In this document: piece after piece, positions 1 through 11,564 of the stretch
Position numbering within the stretch: the stretch's first letter is position 1
Layout of the letters: each line of letters begins with the position of its first letter
Assembly: GCA_949752795.1 (NCBI GenBank)
Contig: OX457074.1
Span: 30,551,980-30,615,979 of the forward strand
Length of the DNA: 64,000 nt
Direction of reading: 5' to 3'
Source of the DNA: Hyperoodon ampullatus
Taxonomy: Eukaryota > Chordata > Mammalia > Artiodactyla > Ziphiidae
The notes under the pieces: model-generated
Database searches by the model: none
Told to the model about the DNA's origin: nothing
Seen by the model: only the letters and a program-made list of their open reading frames with translations
Position numbers and translations under genes: made by a program

Positions 1-163
1 CTCCTGGACAGACTATATATCAGGTCACAAAACAAGTCTTAATAGGTTCTAAAAGATTAAAGTAATTCAAAGAATCTTTTATGATCAAAGTGGAATGAAA
101 CTAAAAGCCAATAACAGAAGGAAAATTGGAAAGTTCACAAATATGTGGAACTTCAACAACACA

Positions 164-326
164 TTTTTTTTTTTTTTAATTTATTTGGCTGTGCCGGATC
201 TTCGTTGCAGCACGCTGGATCTTCGTTGCAGCATGCAGGATCTAGTTCCCAGACCAGGGATTGAACCCGGGCCCCTTGCATTGGGAGCAAAGAGTCCTAA
301 CTGCTGGACCACCAGGGAATTCCCCC
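164..326 (-). mobile_element. CHR-type SINE, short, inside L1
   Basis: A T-run on the left and a right end reading ACCAGGGAATTCCC mark an antisense tRNA-derived SINE. The inverted B-box-like GATTGAACCC is present. A 17-base segment (GGATCTTCGTTGCAGCA type) is tandemly duplicated inside it. The flanking duplication is weak. Confidence 0.85.
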
Positions 327-620
327 CAAAACACTCTTAAACAACCAATGGGTCAAAGAAGAAATCACAAGAGATATTAGAAAATATCTTGAGATAAATG
401 AATATGAAAACACAATGTACCAAAAGTTATGGGATAGAGTGAATGTAATGCTAAGAGGGAAATTTATAGATACAAATGGGTACACTAAAAAAGAAGAATT
501 TCTCAGATCTTAACCTATCTATACCATGAGGAACTAGAAAACAAAAAGCAAACTAAACCCAAAGCAAGCATAAAGAAAGATTAGAGCAGAGATAAAAAGG
601 AGAATAGAAAAGCTGTAATA

Positions 621-852
621 GGGACTTCCCTGGTGGTCCAGTGGCTAAGAGCCTGCCTTCCAATGCAGGGGGCACAGGTTCAATCCCTGGTTGGGGAACT
701 AAGATCCCACATGCCGTGGGACAACTAAGCCTGCGTGCCACAACTACTGAGCCCGCACACTCTGGAGCCCACATACCGCAACAAAGAGCCCACGTGCCGT
801 GGCCAAGATCCTGCATGCTGCAACTAAGACCTGATGCGGCCAAATAAATAAA
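621..852 (+). mobile_element. CHR-type SINE, older medium-length copy
   Basis: It starts GGGACTTCCCTGGTGGTCCA and ends in CAAATAAATAAA. The A-box-like GGTGGTCCAGTGG and B-box-like GGTTCAATCCC are visible. The flanks share an imperfect AGAATAGAAA/AGATAGAAA duplication. Confidence 0.9.
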
Positions 853-1237
853 GATAGAAAGAATTGATTAAAATAATAATAATAAATTAAAAAGAAAAAC
901 TATAGTAGAGAAAATCAACAAAGCCAAAAGTTGGGTTTTTGAATAGATTTACAAAACCAACAGACCCTTAGCTGGATTGATTAAGAAAAAGAGACGAAAC
1001 TCAAATTACTAAAATCAGAAATGAAAGTGGGGCATTGGTACATATTTTATAGATTATAAGAGAGTACTGTGAACAATTGTGCACCAACAAATCAGGTAAT
1101 CTAAATAAATGGACAATTCCTGGAAACGTACAATCTACAAAAACTGATACATGAAGAAAGAATATCTGAATAGACCTATAACAGGTAAGGAGATTGAATC
1201 AGTAATAAGAAACCTCCCAACAAAAAGCCCAGGACTG

Positions 1238-1604
1238 GGGCTTCCCTGGAGGCACAGTGGTTAAGAATCCACCTGCCAATGCAGGGGACGCGGGTTTGAG
1301 CCCTGGTCTGGGAAGATCCCACATGCTGTGGAGCAACTAAGCCCATGCGCCACAACTACTGAGCCTGTGCTCTAGAGCCCGTGAGCCACAACTACTGAGC
1401 CTGTGTGCCACAACTACTGAAGCTCGTGTGCCTAGAGCCCACATTCCGCAATGAGAAGCCACAGTGATGAGAAGCCCGCACACCACAATGAAGAGTAGCC
1501 CCCGCTCTCCACAACTAGAGAAAGCCCGTGCACAGCAATGAAGACCCAACGCTGCCAAAAATAAAGTTTTTTTAAAAGAAAAAATGTGATCATTTTAAAA
1601 AAAA
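1238..1604 (+). mobile_element. CHR-2-type full-length SINE
   Basis: A full-length copy with the repeated CACAACTACTGAGCC modules and an A-rich tail. L1 text (AAAAAGCCCAGGAC) before it resumes after it as CAACTCAGGACCAG, which marks the insertion site. Confidence 0.9.
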
Positions 1605-1976
1605 AACAACTCAGGACCAGATGGCTTCACTGGTGAATTCTACCAAACATTTAAAGAAGAATTAAAACTAATCCTTCTCAGACTCTTTCAAAAACATTGA
1701 AAAGGGAGCACTTCCTAAATCTGTGAGGTCAGCATAACACTGATGCTGAAGCCTAATAAAGATGTCATAAGAAAAGAAAATTTCAGACCAATATGCCCTG
1801 TGAATATAGATGCAAAAATTCTCAACAAAATATTAGCCAGTCAAATCCAACAGCATATTAAAAGGATTATACATTATAACCAAGTGGGATTCATTTCCAG
1901 AATGCAATAATAGTTCAACACATGAAAATCAATAGATGTAATACACTACAAGAATGAAGGAAAAAACTACATGATC

Positions 1977-2165
1977 GGGCCTCCCTGGTGGCGCAGTGGT
2001 TGAGAGTCCGCCTGCCGATGCAGGGGATACGGGTTCGTGCCCCGGTCTGGGAGGATCCCATATGCCGCGGAGCGGCTGGGCCCGTGAGCCATGGCTGCTG
2101 AGCCTGCGCATCCGGAGCCTGTGCTCCGCAACGGGAGAGGCCACAACAGTGAGAGGCCCGCATAC

Positions 2166-2207
<42 letters not shown>
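1977..2207 (+). mobile_element. Short-form CHR-2 SINE with 40-base A-tail
   Basis: The deleted form carrying GTGAGCCATGGC and GAGAGGCCACAACAGTGAGA. It is flanked by a perfect 16-bp target-site duplication, AAAAAACTACATGATC, at about 1961-1976 and 2202-2217. The roughly 40-base uninterrupted A-tail and perfect duplication suggest a young insertion. Confidence 0.95.
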
Positions 2208-2209
<2 letters not shown>

Positions 2210-3125
2210 ACATGATCATTTTGAGGCAGAAAAAGCATTTAACAAAATTCAGCACCTTTTCATGATAAAAACATTCAGTGAAGTAGGAATAGAAGACAAC
2301 CTCCTCTACATGATAACAGCCGTTTATGAAAAACCCACAGTTGACATCACACTCAGTGGTGAAAGACTGAAAACCCCTCTCCTATGACTAGTAACAAAAC
2401 AAGAATGCCCACTCTTACTACTTCAATTCAGCATAGTACTGGAAGAGCAATTAGGCAAGAAAAAGAAATAAATGTATTCAAATTGAAGAGGAGAAAGTAA
2501 AATTATCTGTTCATAGGTGATATGATCTTATATGTAAAATCTCTAAAAATTTCACACACTAAACACTGTTAAAAATTCAGCAAAGTTGCAGATACAAAAG
2601 CAACACAAAAAATCAGTTGCATTTTTCATATACTTGCAATGAACAATCCTAAAAGGAAATTAAGAAAACAAATCCATATTCAGAGACATAAAAATGAATA
2701 AAATACTTAGGAATGAATTTAACCAAGGTGGTGAAAGAAGTATACCCTGAAAACTACAAAACATTGCTGAAATTAGAGAAGATCTAAATAAAAGACATCC
2801 CATGTTCATGGATTGAAAGACAATGTTAAGATGTCAGTACTACTGAAAGTGATCTACAGTTTCAATACAATCCCTAACAAAATCCCAGTGACTTTTTTAC
2901 ACACAAAAAGAAAAACCCGTCTTAAAAATTCATTTGACCCTAAATAGTCAAAAAACAATCTTGAAGAACAACAAAGTTGGAGAACTCACTTCCTGATTTC
3001 AAAACTTACTACAAAGCTAAAGTAAACAGTGCGATAATGGAATAAAGACAGATACTCAGAGCAGTGGAATAGAAAGGAACCCAGAAATAAGCTCTCCACC
3101 TATGGTCAGTTGACTTTCAACTGAT

Positions 3126-4690
3126 GGAGGAGGGGGGAAAGCAGGGTCCATCTCAGCCAAGAGGGAAAGATAGAAGTTCTCAGAATGATGGTGAAGGGAG
3201 TCCCTGGGACATGGCCTGGAGGCCAAGGGGGAGCCCTGTCTCAACTAAAATAGGAGAAAAGCAGGAGGAACATCTCCAGTGGAACCAGGGAACTGTATAT
3301 AAGCGAGTCTGCTTGACCAGTTGACAGGCTGGATCTGCCCCAGAGCTGGGGGTGAGTTACTGAGACATGCAGAGAAAACCAAGGAGTTTCAACTCCAGGG
3401 AGGTCACATGGCTCAGCTGTGAACAAAATTTACATCGTCATGTTGAAGTGAACAACAATCAGAGAATAACTCTGACTTTGTGTCTACAGTAGTCACTCAC
3501 TTGTGAGAGGGGACACCCCTAGACCACTGTCAGTGAACAGGGCAATGACAGGACTTATAAGACAGGGAGGAAGGAGAGAGAAAAACTGCAGAGTGTTTTG
3601 CATTTGGAGCAAATGGATTAGCTGGCAGCAAAGAGGGTGGTCTCTCCTTGAGCATGTGGTGGGCTAGGGGGTCCGAAAGAGTTTCAGCAGTTTCCACATT
3701 CTGGGTGACAGGTGAGAGAATTACAGTGATCGTTTACAGTCTCTCTGTTATGAATCAGGAAGAAAGAGGAAGAGAGAAAGGTGGGGATGACCGTTTCTTC
3801 CCATTGTAATTTCTGCCTCCTGTTGACTCATTCTGAAAACCGATTTCCCATGGTTCAGTGACAGAATGTGTGTGAGCGTAGCCGTGCCTGTGGAGGACAG
3901 CACAACTCTGAGTCACCAGCCAGCCAGCTTGGGAAAGGCTGGCAGCACAGCCTCGGGTTTTCTTTTCTGTAAACGGGGACTGTGGGTGCTCCTTTGCAGA
4001 GGAGGTTTCCTCGAGGACGTGCACATGACACGCGTGGAACTGGCCTGAGGTGTGGTTGCCAAGTGGTAGTTATTTGGATAAAGTGGTTTAAAATATAATG
4101 GATTAATTATAATCATTTCATAATCAGCAAATCCGCACTCCAGGCCTGGGAACTGCCCCCAGAACCTCAGCCTCTGGCTGAAGCACTATAACTTCCCAAA
4201 GACACTTGTCCCTGTATGCTGCCGTGTCACCTGACCTCTCCTCTGAGATGTCTCAGGTGTGCCGTCCTGGATGGCCATGTGGCCTGAGCACCTTCTACCT
4301 GGTGATGTTTCTTACTTTGTAATTTGACATCTGAGGGTGTAGCCATCTACCTCCTTACACTGTCTCATTCATCTCTGAGCCCAGTGCTTCTGTAATACCA
4401 GACACACAGTAGGTCCTCGGCCAGTGCTCACAAATAACCAAATACTTTATACAGAGCTGTCCTCAGTGAAGACATGTGGAGTAGAAAGCAACCCTCGTTC
4501 TTGCGCTGTGTTGGCATTGCGTAATGTCTGAGTTTTGTTCTGCCCCCTCCCCTGCCTGCATCTCCTCCCTTCAAGTAGGACTCAGGGCAGAGCTGTCCTG
4601 AGGTTGGAGTGTGGGGTGGGAAGAGCAGAAACCCTGGCTTTTGCTTTCAGAACTTAGAGGAAAGGATTCTTGGCACAAAATGATTGGGCC
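3126..4690. other. Single-copy stretch, no gene recognised
   Basis: I see no supported coding exon. A clean TATA-like TATATAAG lies at 3296-3303, but no downstream gene or paired LTR is visible. Positions about 4330-4440 resemble a decayed L2 3' end (ACACAGTAGGTCCTC). The ORFs here are under 90 codons and look random. Confidence 0.5.
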
Positions 4691-4996
4691 AGAAAACAGC
4701 ACAGAAAATAATTTCCCCTAGATTGAAAACACAGCCCGAAGATTTAAGTGTGAAAAAGAATAAAATTTTTAAAACTTCTAGAGAAGAAACCATTCAATAA
4801 CTTCTTTGTAACCTTGGAGTATGAAAGGCCTTTCTGTGACCCCAAATCCAAACTCTATAAAATAAAAAATTGATAAAATAGACTACACAAAACAAACAAC
4901 TTCTGCATGGTAAAAAGCAGCTTAAGGAGGAAAGTCCAAAGACAAATGAAAAACGGGAACAAAACATTTGCAACTTGTATCTAAAGAGTAAGCAGA

Positions 4997-5356
4997 TGGC
5001 CTTCCCTGGTGGCGCAGTGGTTAAGAATCCGCCTGCCAGTGCAGGGGACACGGGTTCGAGCCCTGGTCCGGGAAGATCCCACATGCCGCGGAGCAACTAA
5101 GCCCATGCGCCACAACTGCTGAGCCTGTGCTCTAGAGCCCACAACTACTGAGCCCAAGTGCCACAACTACTGAAGCCCGTGAGCCTAGAGCCTGTGCTCC
5201 GCAACAAGAGAAGCCACCGCAATGAGAAGCCTGCGCACCTGCAATGAAGAGTAGCCCCTGCTCGCCACAACTAGTGAAAGCCCACATGCAGCAACAAAGA
5301 CCCAACACAGCCATAAATAAAAAAATAATACAAAAGGAGAAACACAGATATAAAAA
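4997..5356 (+). mobile_element. CHR-2-type full-length SINE
   Basis: A full-length copy with both Pol III boxes, ending CCATAAATAAAAAAATAATAC. Perfect 14-bp target-site duplication AAAGAGTAAGCAGA at 4983-4996 and 5357-5370. Confidence 0.95.
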
Positions 5357-5908
5357 AAAGAGTAAGCAGAAAGGAAAAGGCCAGCCACCCGACAGAAAAT
5401 TGGGCAAAGGTAATGAACAGACAGTTCACAGACAGGGACGAACAGCATAAATTTGTCTGGTCTCATTCCTAAGAGACAAGCAAATTTGAACTACACTGAG
5501 ACCATCTTCCCCCTAATAGATTGCTAAAAATCCAGAAGTTTAATAACACCTCCTGTTGGCAAGGTCACAAGGAGAGTGGCACTCATTCACTCTGGAAGGA
5601 GAGGAATAGGGATAACCCTCAAGGGGGAAGATTTGGCAACATTAGTCAAAATGACTGATGTTTTTACCTGCTGATACAGTGATTAAACTCTGGGATTTAT
5701 TTCAGAGTGCAAAATGATAAATACATTGCAGCAATGTTTGTAATAGCAGAAGATTGGAAGTAGCACAAATGTCCATCAGTAGGGGATTGACTGAGTAAAT
5801 TATATACACTGGACTATTACGCAGCTGTAGAAAAGGGGTGAGGAAGCTCTCTGTATGTTGCTTTAGAAAGAACTCCAAGATATATTAAGTGGAAAAACAA
5901 ACACAAGG

Positions 5909-6107
5909 AGCTTCCCTGGTGTCACAGTGGTTAAGACTCTGTGCTCCCAATGCAGGGGGCCCAGGTTCAATCCCTGGTCAGGGAACTAGAGCCAACATGC
6001 ATGCCGCAACTAAGAGTTTGCATGCCACAACTAAGGAGCCCGCCTGCCGCAACTAAGACCCGGCGCAACCAAATAAATAAATAATTGTTTTAAAATAATA
6101 AAAAAAT
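5909..6107 (+). mobile_element. CHR-1-type SINE
   Basis: Shows GTGCTCCCAATGCAGGGGGC, the B-box-like GGTTCAATCCC, the ACATGCATGCCGCAACTAAG module and a CAAATAAATAAATAA tail. Flanks share ACACAAGG/AAACAAGG. Confidence 0.9.
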
Positions 6108-6245
6108 AAAAACAAGGTCCATAACAGCATGGTTCATAGTCTCCCTTCCTTTCTTTCTTTCTGCAAAAAGGGAGAAAGTTCTAATTTAGATTTATAGGTA
6201 TTAGTATATACATAAAGAAACACTGTAAGGAAACATAAGAAACCA

Positions 6246-7890
6246 AAAACGGTGTTTTAAATAAAATACTGCAGAATAAATTGAACAAAAGAAGTACAAA
6301 ACTTGCACATTGAAAACTACCAGACATTCCTGAAAGAAGACCTAAATAAATGGAAAGATATTCCATATTCATGGATGGAAAGACTTAATATTGTTAAGCT
6401 AGCAGTGCTCCCCAAATAATTCTACAGATTCAGTGCAATCCCAATCAAATTCTCAGCTGGCTTTTCTGCAAAATTTGAAAAGCTGATCCTAAAATCATAT
6501 GGAAATGCAAGAGACCCAGAAGAGCTGAAACACTCTTGAAAGAGAACAAGGTTGTAGGACTCACACTTCCCAATTTCAAAACTTACTACAAACCAACAGT
6601 AAATAAGACAGTGTAGTACTGGCATAAGGACAGACGTGGGTCAGTAGAGTAGAATTTAGAGTCAAAAACTAAAGCCTAACATTTATGGTCAATTGATTTT
6701 CAACAAAGATACCAAGAAGATTCAACGGGAAAAAGGATAGTCTTTTCAACAAATGGTGCTGAGACAACTGGGTAAGCCACCTTCAAAAGAATGAACTGTG
6801 GACCCCTAACTCACACCATACACAGAAAGTAACTCACAGTGGGTCATAGACCTAAATGTAACTAGACAACTCTTAGAAGAAGACAGGAGTAAATCTTCAT
6901 GATTTGGGGTTAGGCAGTGAGATGGAATGCACAAATGATTAAAAAGAAGCTTGAGAGATTGGACTTCATAAAAATTTTAAACTTCTGTGTTTCACAGAAC
7001 ACCATCAAGAGAATAAAATGATATTCCACAGACTTGGAGGAAATATTTCCAAATCATATATCTGATAAGGGATTTGTATCCAGAATATATAAAGAACCTT
7101 TACAACTGAATAATGAAAAGACAAATAACCCAGTTTAAAAATGGGTTAGGGTGCTGCCCTGGTGGCGCAGCGGTTGAGAGTCCTCCTGCTGATGCAGGGG
7201 ACACGGGTTCGTGCCCCGGTCTGGGAAGATCCCACATGCTGCGGAGCAGCTGGGCCCGTGAGCCATGGCCGCTGAGACTGTGCATCCGGAGCCTGTGCTC
7301 CGCAACGGGAGAGGCCACAGTGGTGAGAGGCCCACGTACCGCAAAAAAAAAAACAAACAAAAAACAGTGCAGCCGCTTTGGAAAACAGTCTGGCAGCTCC
7401 TCAGAACATTAAACACAGAATTACCATATGGCCCAGCAATTCCACTCCTAAGAGAAATTAAAACATGTCCACCCAAATACTTGTACCTGAATATTCACAG
7501 CAGCATTGTTCATAATAGTCAAAAAGTAGAAACAACCCAAATGTCCGTCAACTGATGAATGGATTAGTAAAATGTGGTCCATCCGTACAACGGAATGTTA
7601 TTTGGCCACAAAAAGGTATGGAGTACTGACACTCTACCACATGGATGAACCTCAAAAACATGCTAATGGAAGAAGCCAGTCACCAGACAGCACATGCCAT
7701 TTTTATAAAATGTCCAAAGTAGGCAAATCTATAGAGACAGAAAGTAGGTCAGTGCCAGCCTAGGGCTGGGGGTGGGGAGGTATGAGGAGTGACAGGGGTT
7801 TTTTGGGGATGATGATATGTTCTAAAATTAGATTAGTGTGATGGTTGCACAGAGCTCTTAAACAGGTGAACTTTGTGGCACGTAAAGCAT
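6246..7890 (+). mobile_element. L1 LINE, ORF2 end and 3'UTR, broken
   Basis: ORF2 text restarts near 6250 and runs to the classic 3' part: ACCATATGGCCCAGCAATTC near 7423, then CATAATAGTCAAAAAGTAGA, and the 3'UTR near 7800-7870. The SINE at 7150-7365 joins two L1 parts that are not contiguous in a normal element, so some L1 is missing there. Confidence 0.8.
7150..7365 (+). mobile_element. Short-form CHR-2 SINE without clear target duplication
   Basis: The short deleted form with GTGAGCCATGGCCGCTGAG and a mixed A-tail (AAAAACAAACAAAAAA). Its first bases read GTGCTGCCC, where the family usually has GGCTTCCC. I find no matching flanks, and the L1 on either side is discontinuous. Confidence 0.9.
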
Positions 7891-8044
7891 CTGAACAGAG
7901 CTGTTTATTCTAGAGGGGCCAGGAAAGCTGGGCAGACAGAGGACCAGGAGGAAAGGAAGGCTGTGTTATGTACCTTTTTATACTTTGTGGGCTTCCAGCC
8001 TGTGACTACCATCTGTTCACAAAGCAAACTTATAAAGCAAGAGG

Positions 8045-8173
8045 CTTGGGAATTCCCTGGCGGTCCAGTGGTTAGGGCTTGGTGCTTTCACTGCCGGGGC
8101 CCCGAGTCGATCCCTGGTGGCGAAACTAAGATCTCACAAGCCACACGGCACAGCCAAAAAATATAAATAAATA
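8045..8173 (+). mobile_element. Short CHR-1-type SINE
   Basis: GGAATTCCCTGGCGGTCCAG start and GCCAAAAAATATAAATAAAT end. Target-site duplication AAAGCAAGAGG at 8034-8044 and 8174-8184. Confidence 0.9.
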
Positions 8174-8187
8174 AAAGCAAGAGGACC

Positions 8188-8400
8188 TAAATTAGGAGTT
8201 TGGGATTGGCAGATACACACTACTATATATAAAATAAACAACAAGCTCCTACTGTAGAGCACAGGGATCTATATCCAATATCCTGTGATAAACCGTAATG
8301 GAAAAGAATATGAAAAGAATATATAGGTGTATAACTGAATCACTTTACACCAGAAACTAACACAACATTGTGAATCAACTATACTTCAATTAAAAGAAAA
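8188..8400 (+). mobile_element. 5'-truncated L1 3' end
   Basis: Matches the cetartiodactyl L1 3' tail, with ATCTATATCCAATATCCTGTG and ending TGTGAATCAACTATACTTCAAT plus an A-rich tail. The flanks AAGCAAGAGGACC and AAGCAGAGGACC look like a target-site duplication that overlaps the preceding SINE's right duplication. Confidence 0.8.
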
Positions 8401-9084
8401 TAAGCAGAGGACCACACAAAACTGAAGAGACCCCTGAGCCTTCTCTCATTTGGGGAGAGGAGGGTGGAAGCTGCCACCACCCCACCCACAGGGAAGCGAT
8501 GGCCAGTGGACAGCAGGTTGGATCAGACGAGGGCAGCCTAGGAAGCCTCAAAGACCCATTCCTGGTCAGAGGGCACCAAGCCACTGGATCTGACAGGGAC
8601 ACAAGAGCCCACTTGTCCAGATGGCAGACACCCAGCCGACCAGATGTCTGCACTGTCCCTGCCCACCCCTCCTCCAACACCACCGGAACCTACATAAAGT
8701 TCCAGAACCATCATCCAGCCCCAAAGAAGGGCAGGAAAAGCCCCAAATTGACACTGGCCAGCAGAACAGAAGCCGTTTTGACCACGGGAAGAAGGGGAGA
8801 GCTCTCGCAGGCCTGGTTTGTGGACTGGGCTCACGGCCCGGGCTCTCCTGCACCCCAGCTGTCTGCCCATCTCCCTCACGTGCCTGGCTTTGTAGGTGCT
8901 GGACCAAGAAGGGCCTCTGTGGTCAAATTAGTTTGAAAAACATTGGGCTAAAGAAAGCCAAAGTTTTGCTGTTGTTTTTAACTGCAGCCCTTCTCAGCGC
9001 CTTTGCCTGTGGCTCTTCAGGAGGAGCTCAGGCAAGTTCAAAGCCTTTCTGTGTTTTTCTCAGGGACTTCTGGTGGGGGAGAGG
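8401..9084. other. Single-copy GC-rich DNA
   Basis: No repeat or exon recognised. Overlapping ORFs of up to 240 codons exist on both strands here, but they share no family signature and their overlap in several frames is typical of GC-rich non-coding DNA. Confidence 0.5.
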
Positions 9085-9089
9085 CTCTC

Positions 9090-9240
9090 CTTCATTTTAC
9101 GACCGAGGAAATGGAGCCCAGAGAGGTGAAGGGGCTCCTCCAAGGTCACACAGCGAGTCGGTGGACAAGGGGAGGCAGGCCCGACTCTGCTGTTCCTGGC
9201 GGCCTCTGTCAGCGCCCGGTCCCAGTTCTGACAGGTTCCC
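9090..9240 (+). repeat. MIR fragment
   Basis: CATTTTACGACCGAGGAAAT, then CCAGAGAGGTGAAGGG and AAGGTCACACAGCGAGTCGG, match the MIR core in sense orientation. Confidence 0.75.
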
Positions 9241-10600
9241 GACTCATGGGCCTGGGCCTGGGCGGTTCCATCCTGTGTCAAGGCAACCTCTTGTCCCTTC
9301 CTGGTCCAACTCGCTCAGAAATCTTATACATCCGAGCCCTTAGCTGGGAACACATCTGGGGATGTGGCTGCTTGACACAAAGAATTCCCATCCAAAGGAT
9401 TCACAGAGGAGATGTACCCCCTGCCCGGCGTGTGGTGGACAGAGCAGCCGTGGCCCCTCCAACCCGGCCGTGGGTCCTATCTGCACAGTGAGGGGCCTGG
9501 ACCCTTCCACCTGCTTTAGCACCCACGCTTCCAGATTTGGGCCTTTGAACAAACCTTCAAAACTGCCCTGATAAAAATTCTGTAGGATAAATGATCTGGT
9601 TTCTTTGATAAAAAAATTAAAAAAAAACAGCAAGGGAAAACAGAGTGGGAATGTTCTAGATTAAATCATATAACCAAAACGGTGGTGTTTGGATCCTGAT
9701 TTGAACAAATCATCTGGAAAAGACATTGACAAGACAGTCGGGGATGTCTAAACATGGGCGCTTTGGTGACACTAAGGAATCATTCTTTGCAGAAGTCGTC
9801 ATGGCATGAGAGTTTTGGGGGGGGGTGTTTTTTAAGGAGTTTTTGTTTTAAAGGGAGAAATACAGAGGTATTTACAGATCAGTAACACGCTGTTTGGACT
9901 TGTCTCTAAAGTGATCCAGCGGGGCATGGGTAATCCTGGAAGTGTGGACACTGGTCGACGTCTGCAGGAGGGCCTGTTAAACACTCTTGATGTTTAAAAA
10001 ACGTCCTGGCCCATCTGGCTGTGGGTCCTGGGGCCAGCTTGGGGTGGGAGGGAGGGAGAGGGACTTCCTGCCTGTGAGGCCGACCCTCCAACCTTGCGGC
10101 TGCTCATAGGAAAGCAAGGCCAGACCCCCAGGGCCCCAGACCCAGGGCTCTCCACGTGCACGGGCACGAGAGGCCCCGGGGCAGCCCGAACTTGCCCTGT
10201 GTCCCCGATGCCACACAGAGCCCCAGGCGGAGCCCCTTGCACCCACCCCCACCTCCCCGGCTACTCACATGGCTCCTCCTGGCCCACCCGGCTCCGGCCA
10301 CTTCACCTGCTCCGGCCCAGGCCACTCATTACTCAGGACGTTTATTATTAGCCTAGATTTGATTAGTGCCCGGGCTGCACTTCCTGGGTTTCCCCCCCAC
10401 CTGTAGGATGTAAATCAGCGGCTCCCCTCCCTCCGCGCTTGCGCCCTCTGTCTCAGGAGCTGAGGGGTGTGGGCCCAGCCTGATGCTCCAGGACCGCCCC
10501 CCCACGCTGTCTGCTGAGCCCCCAGGGTGCACTGCCCACCGGGCCTGGTCTCCTGCCCCATCACACACATCAGGCTGCAGCCAGGGTGGCCTAGCCTCCA
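9241..10600. other. Single-copy DNA, no gene recognised
   Basis: Moderately GC-rich sequence without an identifiable exon. A G-run followed by T-runs lies near 9817-9850. No repeat family identified. Confidence 0.45.
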
Positions 10601-10609
10601 GGCATTGCT

Positions 10610-10790
10610 CAGGGCCCTTCCCTCTTCCTCAACAGCCCTTTCCCATTTCATTGCCCCATCAGCTCCTCTTCTCCCTTCTTCAGGCTCCACTGAGGTGTCA
10701 GTTTCTCTGGGAAGCCATTCCTGACTGCCCGAGGCCAGGTGAGGTGCCCGTTCTCTGTGCTTCCTGAGCCCTGGCCTTACCCCCATCAGA
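10610..10790 (+). repeat. L2-like fragment
   Basis: The order of CTCCACTGAGGTGTCAGTTT and CTGGGAAGCCATTCCTGACT resembles the L2 3' region segment just upstream of its UTR tail. Confidence 0.5.
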
Positions 10791-10805
10791 GAACTTGAGA
10801 GGCTG

Positions 10806-10990
10806 AACTAGAGCCAGACAGACTGGGCTTGAGTCTCGGCTCAGCCACGTACCAGCAGGAAGCCTTGGTGGCAATTTACTTAACTTCTTGGTGCCCCTGT
10901 TTCCTCTTCTGTGAAGTGGGTACAAAGGTGCAGGTGGTGATGAGAACGGGATGTGTGCACAGTTCAGGCCTCAGAGCACTTTCTTGGCAC
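10806..10990 (-). repeat. MIR fragment
   Basis: Reads as inverted MIR: GCCAGACAGACTGGGCTTGA, TTACTTAACTTCTTGGTGCC, TTTCCTCTTCTGTGAAGTGG. Confidence 0.75.
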
Positions 10991-11560
10991 AGTGAGTTCT
11001 CAGGGCTTGGTGTCCAGGTGAGCACCGCTGCCCTTGTCAGTGGTCACTTTATTCCCGCCTTCCCAACCTCCGCGGGGACAGGGCTGGAGGGCGGCAGGTG
11101 CAGAAGTCACAGGAAGCCCATGGAGTTTGAGGAGGAATCAGGGTGGAGGGAGAGACAAGGCAGCCCAGGAAGACTTAGGGCAGGGCTGGTGTGAGTGGTG
11201 GGTCGCATGGCAGAGGAAATACGAATGACTGGATGACCTAAAAAGCACCCAGTCTCATCAATAATCAGAAAAGCTGATTTTCATCTACCCAGTCAGCAAA
11301 GTCTTAAAGCGTGATAATACCGAGAGGAGGAGATCTGGGGAAGCCTGAGCTTGGGCCCACGGGAGGGAGCGTGTTGGTGCCTCTGTGTGGAAGGGGACCT
11401 GCCAGGGTCCCGTAAGATGGAGAACCTACGCCTGGTCCATGACCCGGAAGCTCTTCTCCAGGGGCCACAGGCACACAAGGATGCCCGGCGGAGCACCGTT
11501 GACGTGGAGCAGTGGAAACAGAGCCAGTGCCCACCCGGCAGCGATGGCCAAGCACGTGAA
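10991..11560. other. Single-copy DNA, no gene recognised
   Basis: No exon or repeat assigned before the old L1 piece that follows. Confidence 0.4.
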
Positions 11561-11564
11561 GCTC

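Larger units (their letters stand above)
1..3125 (+). mobile_element. L1 LINE, ORF2 region, broken
   Basis: The non-SINE parts of this stretch read as degenerate L1 ORF2 on the plus strand. One plus-strand frame near 2210-2387 keeps the reverse-transcriptase-region string AEKAFNKIQH followed by a GIEDNLLYMI-like segment. Stops and indels break it everywhere and no long ORF survives. Four SINEs interrupt it, and joining the flanks restores L1 text. It enters from the left edge. Subfamily not assigned. Confidence 0.85.
4690..6245 (+). mobile_element. L1 LINE 3' portion, fragmented
   Basis: Plus-strand L1 3' text: the ORF2-end region (GACAAATGAAAAACGGGAAC type) then 3'UTR-like sequence with the familiar ATGTCCATCAGTAGGGGATT segment near 5770. 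It is split by SINEs at 4997-5356 and 5909-6107. Confidence 0.75.

Noticed and set aside
2210..2387. Possibly active L1 reverse transcriptase
   Set aside because: The ORF2 frame is broken many times and interrupted by SINEs, and no intact L1 exists in the window.
4997..5356. tRNA gene (A and B boxes present here and in the other SINEs)
   Set aside because: The boxes belong to the tRNA-derived heads of SINEs. The rest of the tRNA cloverleaf is not preserved.
8621..9343. 240-codon ORF in GC-rich DNA
   Set aside because: It crosses a MIR fossil, overlaps ORFs in other frames and shows no family motif, splice context or promoter.
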